Assembly: GCA_025351165.1 (NCBI GenBank)
Contig: JANXWK010000008.1
Span: 52,256-116,255, forward strand
Direction of reading: 5' to 3'
DNA length: 64,000 nt
Source of the DNA: Hyphomicrobiales bacterium
GTDB lineage: Bacteria > Pseudomonadota > Alphaproteobacteria > Rhizobiales > Beijerinckiaceae
Shown here in pieces: positions 1 to 9,874 of this stretch (within the stretch, counting starts at the first letter, position 1; each line of letters begins with the position of its first letter). The position numbers were made by a program, and so were the translations under genes. The notes beneath the pieces are model-generated. The model saw only the letters and a program-made list of their open reading frames with translations, made no database searches and had not been told where the DNA came from.

Positions 1-109
1 ACCGTTTAATGTGGAAGAAGGTAAATCAATCACAATTGAAGGCCGTAACTTGAAAGTTCTTAAAGTGATCCAAAATGGTATTGAATATTCGATACAAAGT
101 ATGTTGTGA
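1..109 (+). CDS. 3' end of an unidentified gene (partial)
   Basis: An open frame runs from the window edge to a TGA at 107-109 and gives 35 C-terminal residues, beginning PFNVEEGKSITIEGRNL. The residues look like an ordinary folded soluble domain with alternating hydrophobic positions and good coding character, but I do not recognise the family from so short a piece. It reads in the same direction as cobT, with a REP-like palindromic element between them. The true gene start lies outside the window. Confidence 0.45.
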   Translation, partial: PFNVEEGKSITIEGRNLKVLKVIQNGIEYSIQSML

Positions 110-111
110 AA

Positions 112-169
112 CCCCTCACCCGACCCTTGTTAACGCAAAGGCCACCCTCTCCCATAAATGGGAAAGGGA
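112..169. repeat. REP-like palindromic element upstream of cobT
   Basis: Two palindromic parts lie next to each other. The first is centred on GTTAAC (CTTGTTAACGCAAAG region, 124-139). The second is a hairpin with arms 145-155 and 158-168 (CCCTCTCCCAT / ATGGGAAAGGG), one mismatch and a 2-nt loop. The layout CCCTCACCC...CCACCCTCTCCC...GGGAAAGGG resembles a dispersed intergenic repeat type that is common in alphaproteobacteria (recalled knowledge). A decayed copy of its left half is at 2190-2221. Confidence 0.6.
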
Positions 170-187
170 AAAGTCAGAGCTAAACCC

Positions 188-2086
188 ATGACCCTATCCA
201 ATCGCAAAACTGGACAATCTGCTCCCTCTCCCAATGAGCCGTTGAAACGCTCCGTTGCTGGATGCTTGCGTGCGCTGGCGCGAACGCCTGATATTGAGGT
301 GGCATATGCCGCTGAAAAGCCCATGTTGATGGGCTATGGGGCGGGTGCAAAGGCGCGGCTGCCAGAACCGCCCCGCAAAATTACCACCAAAGATGTTGAT
401 ATCTTACGTGGTTTTGCCGATTCATTCGGGTTGCGCCTTGCCTGCCACAACGTGCAGCTGCATCGTAAGCTCTCCCCTGAAATGCAGTCTTCGCGCGCCA
501 TATTTGATGCTGTGGAGCAAGCGCGTGTTGAGGCAATTGGATCGCGCCGCATGTATGGTGTGGCGAACAACCTCACTGCCATGCTGGAGGATCGCTATCA
601 TCGCGGTAAATATGAGGACATTACCGACCGTGCGGATGCCCCGCTTGAGGACGCACTGGCTCTCATGGTGCGCGAGCGGCTTACAGGTCAAAAACCGCCC
701 GAAGCTGCCCTTAAAATCGTTGATCTGTGGCGTGAATTTATTGAGAAGCGTGCTGGCAAGGAACTGGATAAGCTGGGTGCAACGATTGAAGACCAGCGGC
801 TTTTTGCCAAGTCTATCCATCGCCTGCTTGAAACACTTGATATGGGTGATCCGAGCACGCTGGATAAAGATGAGAGCGAAGACGATAATAATAAAAATGA
901 AAGTCAGCCTGAGGATAATAGTCAGGATACAACGGGCCAAAGCAGCGAAGACCAAGCTTTTGAAGGCATGGAATTGCAGGAAACTGATTCAGCACAGGAT
1001 GATCTGAATGAAGGTGCAGAAGAAGCACCTGATTCGCCCAGCGGTGAGTTTCCAGACGAAACAGATGCGATGGACTCAACTGAGCCTGCGCAAGGCAAGC
1101 GTCCACCAAACCAAATGGGGCATAATCGGACACAATCTGATTATAAAGCTTACAGTCATAAATTTGATGAAACCATACATGCGGAAGATTTATGCGAAGG
1201 TGAGGAGCTTGACCGTCTTCGTGCTTTTTTAGACAAGCAGCTTGGTGCATTGCAGGGCGTTGTGGGGCGGCTCGCAAACCGATTGCAGCGGCGGTTACTG
1301 GCACAGCAAAACCGTGCTTGGGAGTTCGATTTGGAGGAAGGCCAGCTTGATCCTGTGCGCCTGCCGCGCATCATTATTGACCCTTATCAGGCGCTCTCAT
1401 TCAGGCAGGAAAAAGACACGAATTTTCGAGATACGGTGGTCACGCTGCTCATTGACAATTCTGGGTCCATGCGTGGGCGGCCTATCACTGTGGCTGCCAC
1501 CTGCGCCGATATACTCGCTAGAACCTTAGAGCGTTGCGGCGTAAAAGTCGAGATTTTAGGCTTCACGACCAAAGCGTGGAAGGGCGGAGCTGCGCGTGAA
1601 TCATGGCTTCAGGGCGGTAAACCCGCCAATCCTGGGCGTTTGAATGATTTACGCCATATTATTTACAAATCGGCGGATGCACCATGGCGCAGGGCGCGGC
1701 GCAATCTGGGCTTGATGATGCGCGAAGGGCTGCTGAAGGAAAACATTGACGGCGAGGCGCTGGACTGGGCGCATAAACGCCTGCTGGGGCGGCCTGAGCA
1801 ACGCAGAATTCTGATGATGATTTCTGATGGTGCGCCTGTGGATGATTCAACGCTCTCGGTCAATAATGGCAATTATCTGGAGCGGCATTTGCGAAGCGTG
1901 ATTGAGGAGATTGAGACGCGCTCGCCTGTGGAACTGATTGCTATTGGCATTGGCCATGATGTAACGCGCTATTATCGCCGTGCCGTGACAATTGTGGATG
2001 CAGAAGAGCTTGGCGGCGTAATGACTGAGAAATTAGCCGAGCTGTTTGAAGAAGGCGTGAAAGTTGTGCGGCGGGGGTGGAGGTAG
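188..2086 (+). CDS. cobT: CobT-type cobaltochelatase subunit
   Basis: Large accessory subunit of the ATP-dependent aerobic cobaltochelatase (CobNST), which inserts Co2+ into hydrogenobyrinate a,c-diamide in cobalamin synthesis. About 632 residues, normal for rhizobial CobT. The N-terminal CobT domain contains the family-like stretch [16 protein letters not shown] long acidic linker rich in D/E/N/Q/S follows (around residues 220-320), then a C-terminal von Willebrand A domain with a MIDAS motif DNSGS and a later SDGAP loop. The ATG at 158 lies inside the right arm of the REP-like hairpin and family members begin nearer the conserved region, so I prefer ATG 188; neither has a convincing ribosome binding site. 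cobS and cobN are not in the window. Very confident on family; cobalt rather than another CobT-like chelatase role is inferred. Confidence 0.88.
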   Translation: MTLSNRKTGQSAPSPNEPLKRSVAGCLRALARTPDIEVAYAAEKPMLMGYGAGAKARLPEPPRKITTKDVDILRGFADSFGLRLACHNVQLHRKLSPEMQSSRAIFDAVEQARVEAIGSRRMYGVANNLTAMLEDRYHRGKYEDITDRADAPLEDALALMVRERLTGQKPPEAALKIVDLWREFIEKRAGKELDKLGATIEDQRLFAKSIHRLLETLDMGDPSTLDKDESEDDNNKNESQPEDNSQDTTGQSSEDQAFEGMELQETDSAQDDLNEGAEEAPDSPSGEFPDETDAMDSTEPAQGKRPPNQMGHNRTQSDYKAYSHKFDETIHAEDLCEGEELDRLRAFLDKQLGALQGVVGRLANRLQRRLLAQQNRAWEFDLEEGQLDPVRLPRIIIDPYQALSFRQEKDTNFRDTVVTLLIDNSGSMRGRPITVAATCADILARTLERCGVKVEILGFTTKAWKGGAARESWLQGGKPANPGRLNDLRHIIYKSADAPWRRARRNLGLMMREGLLKENIDGEALDWAHKRLLGRPEQRRILMMISDGAPVDDSTLSVNNGNYLERHLRSVIEEIETRSPVELIAIGIGHDVTRYYRRAVTIVDAEELGGVMTEKLAELFEEGVKVVRRGWR

Positions 2087-2189
2087 TGACTTCTTTCTAC
2101 TGTTTACGGTAGAGGGTGACTTAACGAAGTTAGGTTGGATAAGGGGTGTAAAGCTTCATAAATCTACAAATTGAGGCCATATTACATTT

Positions 2190-2221
2190 CCTTACCCGAT
2201 CTTTGTTAACGTAAAGATTAC
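2190..2221. repeat. Decayed half copy of the REP-like element
   Basis: This stretch matches 114-145 at 25 of 32 positions, and all seven differences are transitions towards A/T. The GTTAAC-centred palindrome (CTTTGTTAACGTAAAG) is kept. The right-hand hairpin of the complete copy is absent, so the similarity stops just before the AT-rich avcD islet begins. The 2087-2254 gap holds nothing else I can name. Confidence 0.5.
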
Positions 2222-2254
2222 ACTTGAACATGAATACGAGAATATAACCGAGTC

Positions 2255-3802
2255 TTAAATTATAATTTTCTCTTTGAGTATAAATTCTTTTAAAGTCGCA
2301 TGGACTTCTAGTTTTTCATTTTGAATATAAGCAGCACTTTTGTCCTCAATTAAAGGGATCGGTGCACCTTCATACCATTCCTTGGCCTTACCAAAATTAT
2401 CTTTACGCTTCTTTTTTTCAAAAATATCTCTGTAACGCCTTGGTGAAATACCCATAAAAGGCTCAAATAAAACCTTGTTTGTATCATTTCCATTTCTTTC
2501 GAATGTAATTGAATCTGAATGTAGTTTATGAGCATGGCTCTTTGGGTAAGGTTCTAAGAAAACAACTCTTTGTATTCCAGCCGCAACAATGTGCTTTGCA
2601 CATAGATGGCATGGAAATGTTGTACAAAATAAAGTTGCTCGCAGAGTTGATCTACCTAATTGAGCAGCATCTGAAATGGCAGACATCTCTGCATGTATAA
2701 TCCTTCCATACTCAATAATATCCATAATTTGGGCATCTTTAAATTTAGAGTTTTTCTCTAATACTGCGACCCGACTTTTTTCATCTTGTAAACCAGTAAG
2801 TTCGACAGATAAAAATCCAGCTCCAGCTAAACGTTCAATTAAATCATATATAATCTCGTTTTTTCGGTCTTGATTCGGATCGCTACCCCTTTCAACATCA
2901 CGAAAAATAGTGGAATCGTCATCTTCCCAGTATGTACCACCTTTAGCTTTAGGCACTTCATTGCATCCTAAAGTAACAATTTCACCACAATCACTGAAGA
3001 TAGCTGCACCAACTTGCCTAGAAAGATCAACCGAACGTAGCGCAGCTGCGTTTGCCATATAAAGCCCGTATTCATCTTTGCTCGGAGATATTTTTGTATC
3101 TCCAAACAATGCACGTACAAAACGCTGTATAGTTTTTGTAGTACGGTCTTTGTTAATACCATCTACAAAAACATCACCAAGATGAAATACATCTGATAAT
3201 CTTTGGCCATTAGCATCGTCTTTTTGACTTTGATCCATGTCTATTAATTTGATAGCTTCTTGTTCACAAATTGCTTCATTTTTTGGGGAAGAGTCATATG
3301 TACTTATTTTATCCATTAACACTTGCCTACGCTCTAATGATCTTCCAAAAACAGAGACTTGTATAAACTTTCGTCCATACACACGGCGCATAACTTCTAT
3401 TTCTTCAGGGCGTTTAAATTGGCGTATAATATACGCATTTTTTAAAGCAGGATCAGCTGTATTATTAGTTTGATTATTTTTTATTCTGATTTCAGATATT
3501 TTTGTAATTGCAACACCAGACATAGCAGCTGGTGTTTTAGCCAATTTTCGAAATTCATTTCCATATTGAATTAGAGTGTCGTATCTTGTGTAGTAAGAAC
3601 TTTCATCTATCAAAATATCAATTTTGTAGTTTTTAGCAAATTTTGTTAAATGTATAACATGAGATTTATAGCTCACTTCTTTTAAAGATTTTTCCAAAGC
3701 CTCAACAACATTATCAATATTTACACCAATTGGGCCGACAATTCCAAATACAAGTTCAGGCGTAGTAATTTTATTAAGAGCTAAATCCGCCTTAATGTTC
3801 AT
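2255..3802 (-). CDS. avcD: AvcD/DcdV-like antiphage deoxycytidylate deaminase
   Basis: 515 residues with the two-domain layout of AvcD/DcdV proteins, which on phage infection deaminate dCMP/dCTP and so drain the dC nucleotide pool (established for Vibrio and E. coli systems). The N-terminal part starts with ELVFGIVGPIGVNID (about 16-30), a P-loop-kinase-like fold whose GPIG loop lacks a canonical GKS/T. The C-terminal zinc deaminase domain has H370-A-E372 and P397-C398-H-L-C401-A, the complete HAE/PCxxC catalytic set. The family-like segment GGTYWEDDD lies near 288-296. The gene is clearly more AT-rich than secA or cobT beside it. It reads towards cobT and is divergent from the small gene at 3893, sharing a 90-bp spacer. 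A weak AAGG lies 11 nt before the ATG. In known systems an RNA, AvcI, encoded beside avcD keeps the enzyme silent; I cannot locate it by eye. Confidence 0.85.
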   Translation of the reverse strand: MNIKADLALNKITTPELVFGIVGPIGVNIDNVVEALEKSLKEVSYKSHVIHLTKFAKNYKIDILIDESSYYTRYDTLIQYGNEFRKLAKTPAAMSGVAITKISEIRIKNNQTNNTADPALKNAYIIRQFKRPEEIEVMRRVYGRKFIQVSVFGRSLERRQVLMDKISTYDSSPKNEAICEQEAIKLIDMDQSQKDDANGQRLSDVFHLGDVFVDGINKDRTTKTIQRFVRALFGDTKISPSKDEYGLYMANAAALRSVDLSRQVGAAIFSDCGEIVTLGCNEVPKAKGGTYWEDDDSTIFRDVERGSDPNQDRKNEIIYDLIERLAGAGFLSVELTGLQDEKSRVAVLEKNSKFKDAQIMDIIEYGRIIHAEMSAISDAAQLGRSTLRATLFCTTFPCHLCAKHIVAAGIQRVVFLEPYPKSHAHKLHSDSITFERNGNDTNKVLFEPFMGISPRRYRDIFEKKKRKDNFGKAKEWYEGAPIPLIEDKSAAYIQNEKLEVHATLKEFILKEKIII

Positions 3803-3833
3803 AAATTTTTACCTTATAACTTGGTTGAGCGAC

Positions 3834-3861
3834 TTGAGTAAGCTGATTCTATAAGTATATT
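3834..3861 (+). promoter_or_regulatory. Putative sigma-70 promoter for the small divergent gene
   Basis: TTGAGT (3834-3839) and TATATT (3856-3861) are separated by 16 bp and lie 32 bp before the ATG at 3893. The elements agree with -35/-10 consensus at 4/6 and 5/6 positions. The site lies inside the leader region of the divergent deaminase gene, so the two units may interfere or be co-regulated. AT-rich sequence makes chance matches likely. Confidence 0.35.
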
Positions 3862-3892
3862 GCAAATTACAAATAATACACTGGAGATTAAA

Positions 3893-4102
3893 ATGTCTGA
3901 TTGTAAGAGAGCTATAGCAGAGCAAAATGATGGATCTGAATGGTTGCTTTTACAAATTCGATCAGCATTTAAAACTATCCGAGAGAAATCATTACATCGT
4001 CGTGGTTCGTATTTAATACGTGACGAAGATCTTGAAATTCCAACTCAAAAGCCAATATCTTTGAAGCAAAGCTCTGATTGCGATCAAGACTTAGTAAAAT
4101 AA
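3893..4102 (+). CDS. Small protein divergent from avcD-like gene, unknown function
   Basis: 69 residues starting MSDCKRAIAEQNDGSEWLLL. The start is supported by GGAG at 3883-3886, six bases before ATG; a longer frame from TTG 3860 has no such site. The protein is soluble, charged and without a signal peptide or transmembrane segment. Residues 1-45 look helical (QIRSAFKTIREKSLHRR), with a polar tail. I do not recognise a family. It is AT-rich like the deaminase gene and shares its upstream spacer, so it probably entered with it. It could be a regulator, an inhibitor, a phage-sensing partner, or unrelated; position alone does not decide. No other gene lies between its end and secA. Confidence 0.6.
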   Translation: MSDCKRAIAEQNDGSEWLLLQIRSAFKTIREKSLHRRGSYLIRDEDLEIPTQKPISLKQSSDCDQDLVK

Positions 4103-4209
4103 CTATTCCACTATAATATTCTAAAAATACTGTCTTAATGCAGTAATTCTTGATTTATCAATAAAATTAAACAAGCCCAAAATTGAAGAGAAAATAAAAG
4201 ACGTGGATA

Positions 4210-4226
4210 CGCGGGTCAGGCCCGCG
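4210..4226. repeat. GC-rich hairpin / REP-like palindrome after secA
   Basis: CGCGGG-TCAGG-CCCGCG forms a perfect 6-bp stem with a 5-nt loop inside an otherwise AT-rich gap. The context GGATACGCGGGTC...CCCGCGCATGATGG resembles dispersed intergenic repeats of alphaproteobacteria. It lies about 28 bp beyond the secA stop on the minus strand; a T-rich stretch (TCTTTTATTTT) follows only after a gap of about 10 bases, so it could also act as the secA terminator. It marks the right edge of the AT-rich avcD islet. Confidence 0.5.
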
Positions 4227-4253
4227 CATGATGGTGGCAGGTGAACTTACTGT

Positions 4254-7031
4254 CTAAACCGCAACTATCGCCCCGTGGCAGTGCTTGAATTTTTTACCAG
4301 ATCCACAGGGGCAGGGTTCATTACGGCCAACTTTACCCCAAGTGCTGACATCATCTGCTTTGCGCTCCACTGCTGGCAGAGATAAACCATACCCATCAGA
4401 CATCTCATTTTCACCCGTTAACGGATCAATATGGCTTGCCTGCATATCTGGCAGCTGCGCTTCTGGTGGAGCATCAAACATAACCTCCACCCGCATGAGC
4501 TGGGCTGTTACATCCTCACGCAGTTTGGTGATCAGCTCGTTGAACAGTTCAAACGCCTCTGATTTATACTCGTTCAAAGGATCGCGCTGGGCATAGCCAC
4601 GCCAGCCAATCACCTGCCGCAAATGGTCAAGGGTCACAAGGTGCTCACGCCATAAGTGGTCAAGGCTTTGCAAAATCACCTGTTTTTCAACATAAAGCAT
4701 GACTTCGCTGGTGTTTTTTGTTCGCCGTACCACATAAGCCTCGTCTGCTGTATGACGCAGACGCTCGCGCATTTCCTCATCTGCAATGCCTTCTTCCTTT
4801 GCCCAGTCAGATACAGGAACATCAAGGTTAAGAAGCTTTTGCACATCTTCATGCAGAACCGACACGTTCCACTGCTCAGGATATGCACCTTCTGGAATAT
4901 GGGTTGTGACCAGATCGTCGATCACGCCGTGGCGCATGTCAGTGATGGTTTCCGACATGTCCTCAAGCGACATGAAATCCTTGCGCTGATCGAACACGGC
5001 TTTACGCTGGTCATTCATCACATCATCGTATTTGAGGATGTTTTTGCGCATGTCGAAGTTACGCGCCTCCACTTTTTTCTGTGCGGTTTCCAAGGCCTTA
5101 TTCACCCATGGATGGGCAATGGCCTCGCCTTCTTTCAGGCCAAGTTTCTGAAGCATACCATCCATACGGTCTGAACCAAAGATCCGCATCAGATCATCCT
5201 GCAAGGACAGGAAGAACTTCGAATGGCCTGGATCGCCCTGACGGCCAGAACGCCCGCGCAGCTGGTTATCAATACGGCGGCTTTCATGGCGCTCAGTACC
5301 AATCACCATTAGGCCACCAGCTCCAAGAGCCTTGACTTTAAGCTCCGCGCACTGGGCAAGAATAGCAGTTTCACGCTGTTTATAATCCGGGCTTTCAGGT
5401 TCAAACCCTGCGCATTCGCGCTTGATACGCATGTCGTAATTGCCGCCAAGCTGAATATCCGTGCCGCGCCCTGCCATGTTGGTTGCAATGGTTATTGCGC
5501 CTGGCACACCAGCTTGGGAGACGATAAACGCTTCCTGCTCATGATAGCGGGCGTTCAAAATAGCAAATATTTTGGCAGGCATACCCTGTTTAATACCATC
5601 ATATAGCGGGGCGAAGGCCTTTTCATCGCCAAGATCAATCTGCTTGAAGCCTAGTTTATGTAAATGTTCACCGAGTTCTTCTGATTTTTCAATTGAAGTT
5701 GTGCCAACCAGTACAGGCTGACCCTTGCTGCTGCACTCAGCGACTATGCCTGCAATAGCGGCAACTTTTTCAGCCTCGGTGCGATAGACCTCATCATCAT
5801 CATCAATACGCTTTACATTCATGTTGGTTGGAATTTCCACGACTTCAAGATTATAAATCTGGTGAAACTCATCGGCTTCTGTGCCAGCAGTCCCTGTCAT
5901 ACCAGCCAGACGATCATAAAGCCTGAAATAATTCTGGAAGGTTATGGAGGCAAGCGTTTGGTTCTCTGGCTGAATTGTAACATGCTCTTTGGCTTCCAAG
6001 CCTTGATGCAGGCCTTCGGAATAGCGGCGGCCTGGCATCATACGGCCTGTAAATTCATCAATGATGACCACCTCATCATCTTTGACGATGTAATCCTTAT
6101 CCCGTGTAAAGAGCGTGTGGGCACGCAAGGCCTGATTAACATGATGCACGAGAGTTGCATTATGGGCATCGTAAAGCGTACCGTCTTTTAGCAGACCAGC
6201 ATCTTGCAGAAGCTTTTCAATTTCCTCATTGCCAGCTTCGGTAAGGGATACAGAACGCTGCTTTTCATCCAGATCAAAATGCTCTTTAGCGAGTTTTGGA
6301 ATAAGCACATCAATAGAGTTGTATAGTTCTGAACGATCATCAACTGGGCCAGAAATAATAAGCGGCGTTCTGGCCTCGTCGATTAAAATGGAATCGACCT
6401 CGTCCACAATGGCAAAATAATGCCCACGCTGCACCATCTGGCTGAATTCATATTTCATGTTATCGCGCAGATAATCAAAGCCGTATTCGTTATTGGTGCC
6501 ATAGGTTATATCACAGGCATAGGCTGCGTGGCGTTCAGTATCGTCCATGCCATGCACAATAATGCCAACAGACATGCCCAAAAACTTGTAGATTTTACCC
6601 ATCCATTCTGCATCGCGCCGTGCGAGATAGTCATTGACGGTAACGACGTGAACGCCTTTGCCAGCCAATGCATTGAGGTAAACTGGAAGTGTTGCAACAA
6701 GGGTTTTGCCTTCGCCTGTGCGCATTTCTGCAATGCCGCGTTCGTTCAGCACCATGCCGCCAATGAGCTGCACATCAAAATGACGCTGGCCTAAAGCACG
6801 TTTTGCAGCTTCCCGCACAGTGGCAAAGGCTGGAATCAGAAGATCATCAACTGTTTTTGAACCATTGGCGATCTGCTGGCGAAATTCATCGGTTCTGGCA
6901 CGAAGGGCATCATCGTCTAGCTTGACAAGATCGGCTTCGAGGGCATTGATGCTTGCCACTTTGGGGCGGTAATTTTTAAGACGACGCTCGTTAGAAGAGC
7001 CAAAGATCTTTCGTGCAAGTCCGCCAAGCAT
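4254..7031 (-). CDS. secA: Preprotein translocase ATPase SecA
   Basis: ATPase motor of the Sec pathway; it pushes unfolded preproteins through SecYEG at the inner membrane. 925 residues, usual length for Hyphomicrobiales. The Walker A GEGKT is at about 106-110, Walker B/DEAD-like [14 protein letters not shown] near 210, and the second nucleotide-binding domain carries TNMAGRGTD. The C-terminal zinc/SecB-binding tail is intact (C907, C909, C918, H919 in [13 protein letters not shown]). Start ATG 7031 has AAGGA 8 bases upstream. It is divergent from the parvulin gene, the usual neighbour in this order. Confidence 0.98.
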   Translation of the reverse strand: MLGGLARKIFGSSNERRLKNYRPKVASINALEADLVKLDDDALRARTDEFRQQIANGSKTVDDLLIPAFATVREAAKRALGQRHFDVQLIGGMVLNERGIAEMRTGEGKTLVATLPVYLNALAGKGVHVVTVNDYLARRDAEWMGKIYKFLGMSVGIIVHGMDDTERHAAYACDITYGTNNEYGFDYLRDNMKYEFSQMVQRGHYFAIVDEVDSILIDEARTPLIISGPVDDRSELYNSIDVLIPKLAKEHFDLDEKQRSVSLTEAGNEEIEKLLQDAGLLKDGTLYDAHNATLVHHVNQALRAHTLFTRDKDYIVKDDEVVIIDEFTGRMMPGRRYSEGLHQGLEAKEHVTIQPENQTLASITFQNYFRLYDRLAGMTGTAGTEADEFHQIYNLEVVEIPTNMNVKRIDDDDEVYRTEAEKVAAIAGIVAECSSKGQPVLVGTTSIEKSEELGEHLHKLGFKQIDLGDEKAFAPLYDGIKQGMPAKIFAILNARYHEQEAFIVSQAGVPGAITIATNMAGRGTDIQLGGNYDMRIKRECAGFEPESPDYKQRETAILAQCAELKVKALGAGGLMVIGTERHESRRIDNQLRGRSGRQGDPGHSKFFLSLQDDLMRIFGSDRMDGMLQKLGLKEGEAIAHPWVNKALETAQKKVEARNFDMRKNILKYDDVMNDQRKAVFDQRKDFMSLEDMSETITDMRHGVIDDLVTTHIPEGAYPEQWNVSVLHEDVQKLLNLDVPVSDWAKEEGIADEEMRERLRHTADEAYVVRRTKNTSEVMLYVEKQVILQSLDHLWREHLVTLDHLRQVIGWRGYAQRDPLNEYKSEAFELFNELITKLREDVTAQLMRVEVMFDAPPEAQLPDMQASHIDPLTGENEMSDGYGLSLPAVERKADDVSTWGKVGRNEPCPCGSGKKFKHCHGAIVAV

Positions 7032-7237
7032 AGGTTATGTCCTTGATATAGGTTTGAGCCATGTTCTTAATGGATTTATGATGAACAGGCCATTTACCTC
7101 AAATTCTACAATATGTATGTATGCAGATATGAATTGCAGGGCAGGCTTGTCAATGGAACTTGAATGAGTCAGGCAAAACAAAAGCAATTATTTTATCATT
7201 AAAGCGATTCGCTCGCCTTTACTGGAGATTAAACAAC

Positions 7238-8080
7238 ATGATTTTATCAAAAACACGTTTTTGTGCAGCCGTTAGTTTCGCAGCTTTTATGTTTTCTGCT
7301 CCTATAATGGCAGAGGACAAGATTGTTGCGACCGTCAATGGTGAAAAAATAACCGAATCTGACGTGAGGTTTGCAACTGATGATTTGGCAGGGGCAATTC
7401 CTGCCAGCAGCGAAGATATGAAGCGTAAATATGTAATTGATTACCTGATTGATATGAAGCTGGTTTCACGCGCTGCCATAGCTGAAAAAATGGCAGACAC
7501 TGATGATTTCAAACACCGCATGGATTATGCAAAAGATCGCGCATTAATGGAGCAGATGCTCATGCGTGATGCCAAAAAAGCCGTGACGCCAGAAGCTATG
7601 CAGGCTTTTTATGAAAGCCAAGTGAAATCAGTCAAGCCTGAACCAGAAGTGCGTGCGCGTCATATCCTGGTAGTTACGGAAGATGAAGCTAAAAAAGCCC
7701 TTGCCCGGGTAAAAGGCGGTGAAGATTTTGCAAAAGTTGCCACTGAACTCTCAACGGATCCAGGATCTGGCAAAGAGGGTGGTGATCTGGGTTATTTTAC
7801 CAAACAGCGCATGGTGCCTGAATTTGCAGAAGCCGCGTTTGCAACAGATGTTGGGCAGGTTTCGACAATTGTAAAATCCCAGTTTGGCTATCATCTTATA
7901 AAAGTTGAAGACAAGCGTGAAAAGCAGCCACCAGCTTTTGACCAGCTTAAGATGCGGATTGAAGAGTTTTTGACGCAGAAAGCCCAGCAGGATGCAGTGG
8001 TCAAGCTCCGCCAGGCCGCAAAAATTGAGCGGATGGGTGAGGCTAAGGTCGATGCAGCGGTTGAAGCTAAAAAGCCTTAG
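7238..8080 (+). CDS. Periplasmic parvulin-type peptidyl-prolyl isomerase
   Basis: Folding factor for secreted and outer-membrane proteins. From ATG 7238 the protein has 280 residues and a clean signal peptide (MILSKTRFCAAVSFAAFMFS, cleavage likely after PIMA). GGAG at 7224-7227 supports this start, whereas the longer frame from 7160 buries the signal. An N-terminal SurA/PrsA-like helical region is followed by a PpiC domain with VRARHILV and GGDLGYFTKQRMVPEF. A short Ala/Lys-rich tail ends the protein. It lies divergently beside secA and 24 bp before argJ, so export and folding genes are paired. Confidence 0.92.
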   Translation: MILSKTRFCAAVSFAAFMFSAPIMAEDKIVATVNGEKITESDVRFATDDLAGAIPASSEDMKRKYVIDYLIDMKLVSRAAIAEKMADTDDFKHRMDYAKDRALMEQMLMRDAKKAVTPEAMQAFYESQVKSVKPEPEVRARHILVVTEDEAKKALARVKGGEDFAKVATELSTDPGSGKEGGDLGYFTKQRMVPEFAEAAFATDVGQVSTIVKSQFGYHLIKVEDKREKQPPAFDQLKMRIEEFLTQKAQQDAVVKLRQAAKIERMGEAKVDAAVEAKKP

Positions 8081-8104
8081 GTTTATGATGCAGGACAATT
8101 CAGC

Positions 8105-9346
8105 ATGGCTTCACATTCAACTCCAATTTCTCCGCTTGCCCCAAAACATGTTCCACACCTTCTGGAAATCAAAGGCGTTCGGTTCGCCACGGCAGAAGCT
8201 GGTATAAAATATAAAAATCGCCGTGATGTGTTCATGGCGGTGATGGATGCGCAGACTACTGTTGCAGGTGTTTTCACACGCTCAAAGTGTCCATCTGCAA
8301 CAGTGGACTGGTGTCGGGCAAATTTGGTGCAGGGTGTTGCACGCGTTTTAGTCGTTAATTCTGGCAATGCCAATGCCTTTACAGGTTTAAAAGGAAAGAA
8401 GGCTGTTGAACTGACCGCTGATATTGCGGCAAAAGCTGTAGGATGTAATCCTTCTGAAGTGTTTTTAGCCTCTACTGGCGTCATTGGCGAACCATTGGAT
8501 GCAACCAAATTTGATGGTGTGTTGCAAGACTGCGCAACTCGTATGGCAACAGGCCCTTGGGTTGATGCAGGCCGCGCCATCATGACTACAGACACGTTCC
8601 CAAAGCTTGCTACGGCCACTACTAAAATCGATGGTGTGGAGGTAGTTATCAACGGAATTGCCAAAGGGGCTGGTATGATTGCGCCTGATATGGCGACTAT
8701 GCTGTCTTTTGTATTTACTGATGCAGCAATTGCGGCGCCCGTTCTTCAAGCCTTGTTATCTGCTGCTGTAAAACCCAGTTTTAATTCAATAACAGTTGAT
8801 AGTGATATGTCCACTTCTGATACGCTTATGCTGTTTGCAACAGGCAAAGCTGGCAACGCCCCTGTTGAGCTGGCAAACGATGCGCGTTTAAAGGCTTTTA
8901 AAAAAGCATTGAACGCTGTGCTGCTTGATTTGGCCAAGCAGGTGGCAAAAGATGGAGAAGGTGCGCGTAAGTTTATAACTGTAACTGTCAAGGGAGCAGT
9001 TTCCAATATTTCTGCGCGGCGTGTAGCATTTTCAATTGCCAACTCACCTTTGGTGAAAACAGCTATTGCAGGAGAAGATGCAAACTGGGGCCGTGTTGTA
9101 ATGGCTGTCGGGAAAGCTGGTGAACCAGCAGAGCGCGATCTCTTGTCAATTTATTTTGGGTCACATCGTGTGGCGTATATGGGTGAGCGTGATAACAGCT
9201 ATGATGAAGCAGCTGTCTCCAATTACATGAAAAATGATGAAATCGAGATCAGGGTGGAAATTGGTATGGGAAGGGGTCAAACACAAATTTTCACCTGTGA
9301 TTTAACCAAAGCCTATGTTGAAATTAATGGTGATTACAGATCGTAA
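8105..9346 (+). CDS. argJ: Bifunctional ornithine acetyltransferase / N-acetylglutamate synthase
   Basis: Moves the acetyl group from N-acetylornithine to glutamate, recycling acetyl in the cyclic arginine pathway. 413 residues. The autocleavage site is in APDMATML, with Thr198 as the new N-terminal nucleophile; upstream signature SGNANAFTG (about 86-94) and downstream SDMSTSDT are present. Whether it also makes N-acetylglutamate from acetyl-CoA cannot be read from sequence alone. It follows the parvulin closely and may share its transcript. argH is in the same window at 44692. Confidence 0.96.
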   Translation: MASHSTPISPLAPKHVPHLLEIKGVRFATAEAGIKYKNRRDVFMAVMDAQTTVAGVFTRSKCPSATVDWCRANLVQGVARVLVVNSGNANAFTGLKGKKAVELTADIAAKAVGCNPSEVFLASTGVIGEPLDATKFDGVLQDCATRMATGPWVDAGRAIMTTDTFPKLATATTKIDGVEVVINGIAKGAGMIAPDMATMLSFVFTDAAIAAPVLQALLSAAVKPSFNSITVDSDMSTSDTLMLFATGKAGNAPVELANDARLKAFKKALNAVLLDLAKQVAKDGEGARKFITVTVKGAVSNISARRVAFSIANSPLVKTAIAGEDANWGRVVMAVGKAGEPAERDLLSIYFGSHRVAYMGERDNSYDEAAVSNYMKNDEIEIRVEIGMGRGQTQIFTCDLTKAYVEINGDYRS

Positions 9347-9458
9347 AGGTGTTGTTTTGCAACATTACAACAAGCATCTGTTAATATCGTTAATCGTTAA
9401 ATTTTGAGCATTAACTTATTCTTTTCAAACATAGGTCTACATTGGCGCAGGGTCATAC

Positions 9459-9860
9459 ATGAAACTGGTTTTAGTTGTGGCCTGTGCCTTGGTTGATGCT
9501 GACGGGCGTGTGCTTTTAGCACAGCGTCCAAAGGATAAATCTATGGCAGGCCTCTGGGAATTTCCAGGTGGCAAGATTGAGACAGGTGAGCGTCCTGAAT
9601 TGGCTCTCATACGAGAACTAAAAGAAGAACTTGGTATTGAGACACAGGAGGCATGTTTGGCACCACTCACATTTGCAAGTCATGCATATGATGACTTCCA
9701 CCTTTTGATGCCGCTTTACATCTGCCGTCGCTGGCAGGGTTTGGTGGAACCAAAGGAAGGGCAGTCGTTGAAATGGGTTAAACCCTGCAATATGAGACAG
9801 TATCCCATGCCACCTGCAGATGAGCCAATAATTCCCTTTTTAAAAGAGCTACTTGAATAG
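9459..9860 (+). CDS. mutT: MutT-type Nudix hydrolase (8-oxo-dGTP pyrophosphatase)
   Basis: 133 residues, the normal size of MutT. A complete Nudix box lies at about 38-60 (GGKIETGERPELALIRELKE followed by ELGI), and the N-terminal VACALVDADGRVLLAQRP is typical of nucleotide-pool-sanitising members. It removes oxidised dGTP before it is incorporated into DNA. AGGG seven bases before the ATG supports the start. Downstream of argJ as in related genomes; the pilin gene follows after 14 bp. Confidence 0.9.
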   Translation: MKLVLVVACALVDADGRVLLAQRPKDKSMAGLWEFPGGKIETGERPELALIRELKEELGIETQEACLAPLTFASHAYDDFHLLMPLYICRRWQGLVEPKEGQSLKWVKPCNMRQYPMPPADEPIIPFLKELLE

Positions 9861-9874
9861 AAAGGGCAATTGCC

